The notes under the pieces were generated by a model, which saw only the letters and a program-made list of their open reading frames with translations, was not told the origin of the DNA and ran no database searches. DNA of 6,861 nt from Planctomycetota bacterium. GTDB lineage: Bacteria > Planctomycetota > UBA1135 > UBA2386. Shown here piece after piece: positions 5,504 to 6,861 of the stretch (its first letter is position 1; each line of letters opens with the position of its first letter). The DNA lies in the NCBI GenBank assembly GCA_947455805.1, contig CANGSN010000168.1, positions 1 through 6,861 on the forward strand. Direction: 5' to 3'. A program made the position numbers and the translations under genes.

Positions 5504-6670
5504 TCACAGGCGACCGATCACGGTGCGCAGGCCGGCCGACGCGTAGGCGAAGCCGTTCGGCGCCGCGGCATCGACGTAGAACGCCTGGTGGAAGAACTCG
5601 AGGCCGGTCAGGTACGGCGTCGGCGGCACCAGGAACAGCACCTCGGCCTGGCCCTGTGCGTCGGTGAACCCGAAGTAGATGCCGATGAACGAGAACGGGT
5701 CGACCAGCAACGGGACGCCGTTGCCGCCGAAGTTCTGGAACACCGGCAGGCCGCCCGGGATCGCCTGGAAGCCGGTGACGACACGGTGCTCGGCGTTCGG
5801 CAGTGCGCCCTTCATGCGCACCGAGAACAGCCGCGTGGCGGCGTTGTCCTGCAGCAGCAGGGTCTGCGTGTCGATCTCGAACGTGCGGCCGTTGCCGCTG
5901 CCGAAGTGCTCGACGCGCGGCAGCGCGTTCGCCGTGTTGTTCGCAGCCATCACCACCTGGAACGTGCGCTGCTCGAAGGGCTGCAGCGTGCGGTTCTCCC
6001 ACTGGAAGGCGCCGGTGTAGTCGCCGGTGAACGGCGGCAGCGAGTTGCTGAGGTTGTTGAACAGCGCATTGGACAGCTGGGTGCGGATCACCGGGTAGGC
6101 GGCCACCGCCGAGCGGTCGGCGCCGAGCGCGCGCACCTCGATCGAGACGCCGGTGATGTCGGTGACGAAGTGGGAGGTGCCGGAGCCGCTGACGACGTCG
6201 TCACCGGCGGTGTTGGCGATGTCGAGGTCGGTGTAGCAGAACAGGTCGAGGGTCAGCGGCGCGTTGGTGACGTTCATCACCGTCAAGCGGCTGATGACGA
6301 CGCCGCTGGCCGGCCCGGTGTCGTAGATGTCGAAGTCGAGGCTGGCCTCGAACAGGTTGCGGTTGTCGACGTTGCCGAAGTCGCGATCGCCGTGATCGTT
6401 GCTCGGCGTGACGCCGCTCGTCACCGGGCCGATCGCGCGGAACGAGAACTCGCGCAGATCGCCGGCGACGCGGTAGTACCAACCGTGCTCGAAGCCGTGG
6501 TCGGTGGTCGTCGCGTCGCAGCGCAGGTCCATCGTGCGCGGCAGATGCGACACCGGGTCGAGCGCGTCGGCGCGGAACTGCAGATTGCCGTCGGTCAGCA
6601 GGATCTGTGCTGGCAGGGAGATGGCGAACAGACCGAACGCGAAGAGACGGTACAGAGTCATTGCGGGCAT
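5504..6670 (-). CDS. Secreted protein with a planctomycete-type C-terminal beta-domain, unknown function
   Basis: The 388-residue product starts with a signal peptide (MPAMTLYRLFAFGLFAISLPAQ), with cleavage probably near residues 21-22. The mature protein is rich in beta-strand-like and Asn/Asp/Thr-rich segments. A stretch near 123-150 (VVISRLTVMNVTNAPLTLD, then FCYTDLD) suggests a beta-sandwich. Only two cysteines are seen (51 and 145) and could form a disulphide. The last 85 or so residues (GLPVFQNFGGNG, VDPFSFIGIYFGFTDAQGQA, LVPPTPYLTGLEFFHQAFYVD, then SAGLRTVIG) follow a pattern I associate with the C-termini of many exported planctomycete proteins, but no enzyme motif is visible. An in-frame GTG at 6778 would add 36 residues before the signal peptide and is rejected. 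ATG at 6661 is an equally possible start. The gene lies between the Fis-type regulator and dacB on the same strand. Confidence 0.75.
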   Translation of the reverse strand: MPAMTLYRLFAFGLFAISLPAQILLTDGNLQFRADALDPVSHLPRTMDLRCDATTTDHGFEHGWYYRVAGDLREFSFRAIGPVTSGVTPSNDHGDRDFGNVDNRNLFEASLDFDIYDTGPASGVVISRLTVMNVTNAPLTLDLFCYTDLDIANTAGDDVVSGSGTSHFVTDITGVSIEVRALGADRSAVAAYPVIRTQLSNALFNNLSNSLPPFTGDYTGAFQWENRTLQPFEQRTFQVVMAANNTANALPRVEHFGSGNGRTFEIDTQTLLLQDNAATRLFSVRMKGALPNAEHRVVTGFQAIPGGLPVFQNFGGNGVPLLVDPFSFIGIYFGFTDAQGQAEVLFLVPPTPYLTGLEFFHQAFYVDAAAPNGFAYASAGLRTVIGRL

Positions 6671-6684
6671 GGGTGTGGTGTGTG

Positions 6685-6738
6685 GTGCGAAACGAAGGTC
6701 GCAGACTCTCGCCAAGGACCTCCGGGAGGGCTTCGCAC
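6685..6738 (-). promoter_or_regulatory. Nested inverted repeats upstream of the secreted-protein gene
   Basis: GTGCGAA (6685-6691) pairs with TTCGCAC (6732-6738), and inside it AGGTC (6696-6700) pairs with GACCT (6717-6721). A third symmetric site, CCTCCGGGAGG (6719-6729), overlaps the inner arm and would compete with it. The block begins 15 bases before the ATG at 6670, so it could fold in the 5' leader and affect translation, or serve as a regulator site. No convincing -10/-35 pair or sigma-54 GG-N10-GC pair was found between 6671 and 6819. Stems are short and the function is a guess. Confidence 0.25.
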
Positions 6739-6781
6739 GCACTTCGTAGCCAATTTCGATTGCGACGCAATGCCCCACGAT

Positions 6782-6807
6782 GGCCGCGCCGCAATGACAC
6801 GGCGGCC
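6782..6807 (-). terminator. GC-rich hairpin just after the regulator gene (possible terminator)
   Basis: GGCCGC (6782-6787) and GCGGCC (6802-6807) form a perfect six-pair stem with a 14-base loop; a shifted pairing GCCGC/GCGGC is also possible. On the minus strand it begins 12 bases after the stop codon at 6820. As with the hairpin at 5460-5491, no T-run follows. GC stems of this size are frequent at this base composition, so the evidence is mainly its position. Confidence 0.28.
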
Positions 6808-6819
6808 CGCAATCAGCCC

Positions 6820-6861
6820 CTACAGACCCAGTTCCTTCAGTCGACGGTAGAAGGTACTGCG
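6820..6861 (-). CDS. C-terminus of a Fis-type HTH regulator, probably NtrC-family (5' part outside window)
   Basis: The last 13 codons before a TAG stop read RSTFYRRLKELGL. This closely matches the recognition helix and end of the Fis-type helix-turn-helix that closes sigma-54-dependent response regulators of the NtrC family, where the usual ending is of the form ...SRSTLYRKLKELGL. Such proteins bind upstream sites and activate RNA polymerase carrying sigma-54. Only this tail is inside the window, so the receiver and AAA+ domains cannot be checked; a stand-alone Fis-like protein is the alternative. It reads in the same direction as the secreted-protein gene, about 150 bases further on. Confidence 0.6.
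   Translation of the reverse strand, partial: RSTFYRRLKELGL

Noticed and set aside
3946..5546. Long open frames on both strands overlapping dacB (for example 4194-5546 plus and 3946-5385 minus).
   Set aside because: They are Arg/Ala/Gly-rich shadows with no recognisable features, whereas the 4008-5426 frame carries all S13 peptidase motifs.
6671..6778. Upstream GTG at 6778 as start of the secreted-protein gene.
   Set aside because: It would put 36 charged and polar residues ahead of a clear signal peptide, and part of that segment overlaps the inverted repeats of the upstream region.
1..6861. CRISPR array, insertion sequence, integrase or attachment site that could explain the AbiE operon.
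   Set aside because: No evenly spaced direct repeats, no transposase- or recombinase-like protein on either strand, and no repeat pair flanking 1558-3089 was found by eye.

Overview
The window is very GC-rich (hand-counted 60-base lines run about 72-80% GC in most genes). It looks like a piece of chromosome from a Planctomycetota-type bacterium. Three things point there: the secreted protein at 5504-6670 ends in a C-terminal beta-domain that I associate with exported planctomycete proteins, there are outer-membrane and periplasmic proteins (so a diderm), and clear Shine-Dalgarno sequences are missing. The assignment is an inference; no rRNA or other phylogenetic marker is present.

Left to right: (1) 1-1313, minus strand, a multi-pass membrane protein resembling GT-C glycosyltransferases, cut off at the window edge. 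(2) 1314-1557, a divergent intergenic region with a 14-bp palindrome, a cluster of inverted repeats that includes a perfect 11-bp pair enclosing two smaller hairpins, and a good sigma-70-like promoter facing right. (3) 1558-3089, plus strand, a two-gene AbiE-type (type IV) toxin-antitoxin operon. AbiEi is the winged-helix antitoxin and repressor, AbiEii is the nucleotidyltransferase toxin, and the two are coupled by a GTGA overlap. (4) 3164-3976, plus strand, a small secreted outer-membrane beta-barrel candidate. (5) 4008-5426, minus strand, a PBP4/DacB-type D-Ala-D-Ala carboxypeptidase/endopeptidase with all three catalytic motifs, convergent with the barrel gene. (6) 5504-6670, minus strand, a secreted protein of unknown function. 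(7) 6820-6861, minus strand, the last 13 codons of a probable Fis-type helix-turn-helix (NtrC-family) regulator.

The surrounding genes are mainly cell-envelope functions: glycosylation, outer membrane, peptidoglycan trimming and secretion. The AbiE pair is the accessory element. Its toxin gene has visibly lower GC (about 60-65% in hand-counted lines), which fits acquisition by transfer. AbiE systems are known for abortive phage defence and for stabilising mobile DNA; the antitoxin represses its own promoter by binding inverted repeats. I see no transposase, integrase or attachment site, so how it arrived is not visible here.

The observations most worth following are the nested inverted-repeat block at 1386-1502, which appears to lie outside both neighbouring transcripts, and a recurring TAnnnT hexamer 6-9 bases ahead of four start codons, which suggests leaderless mRNAs.
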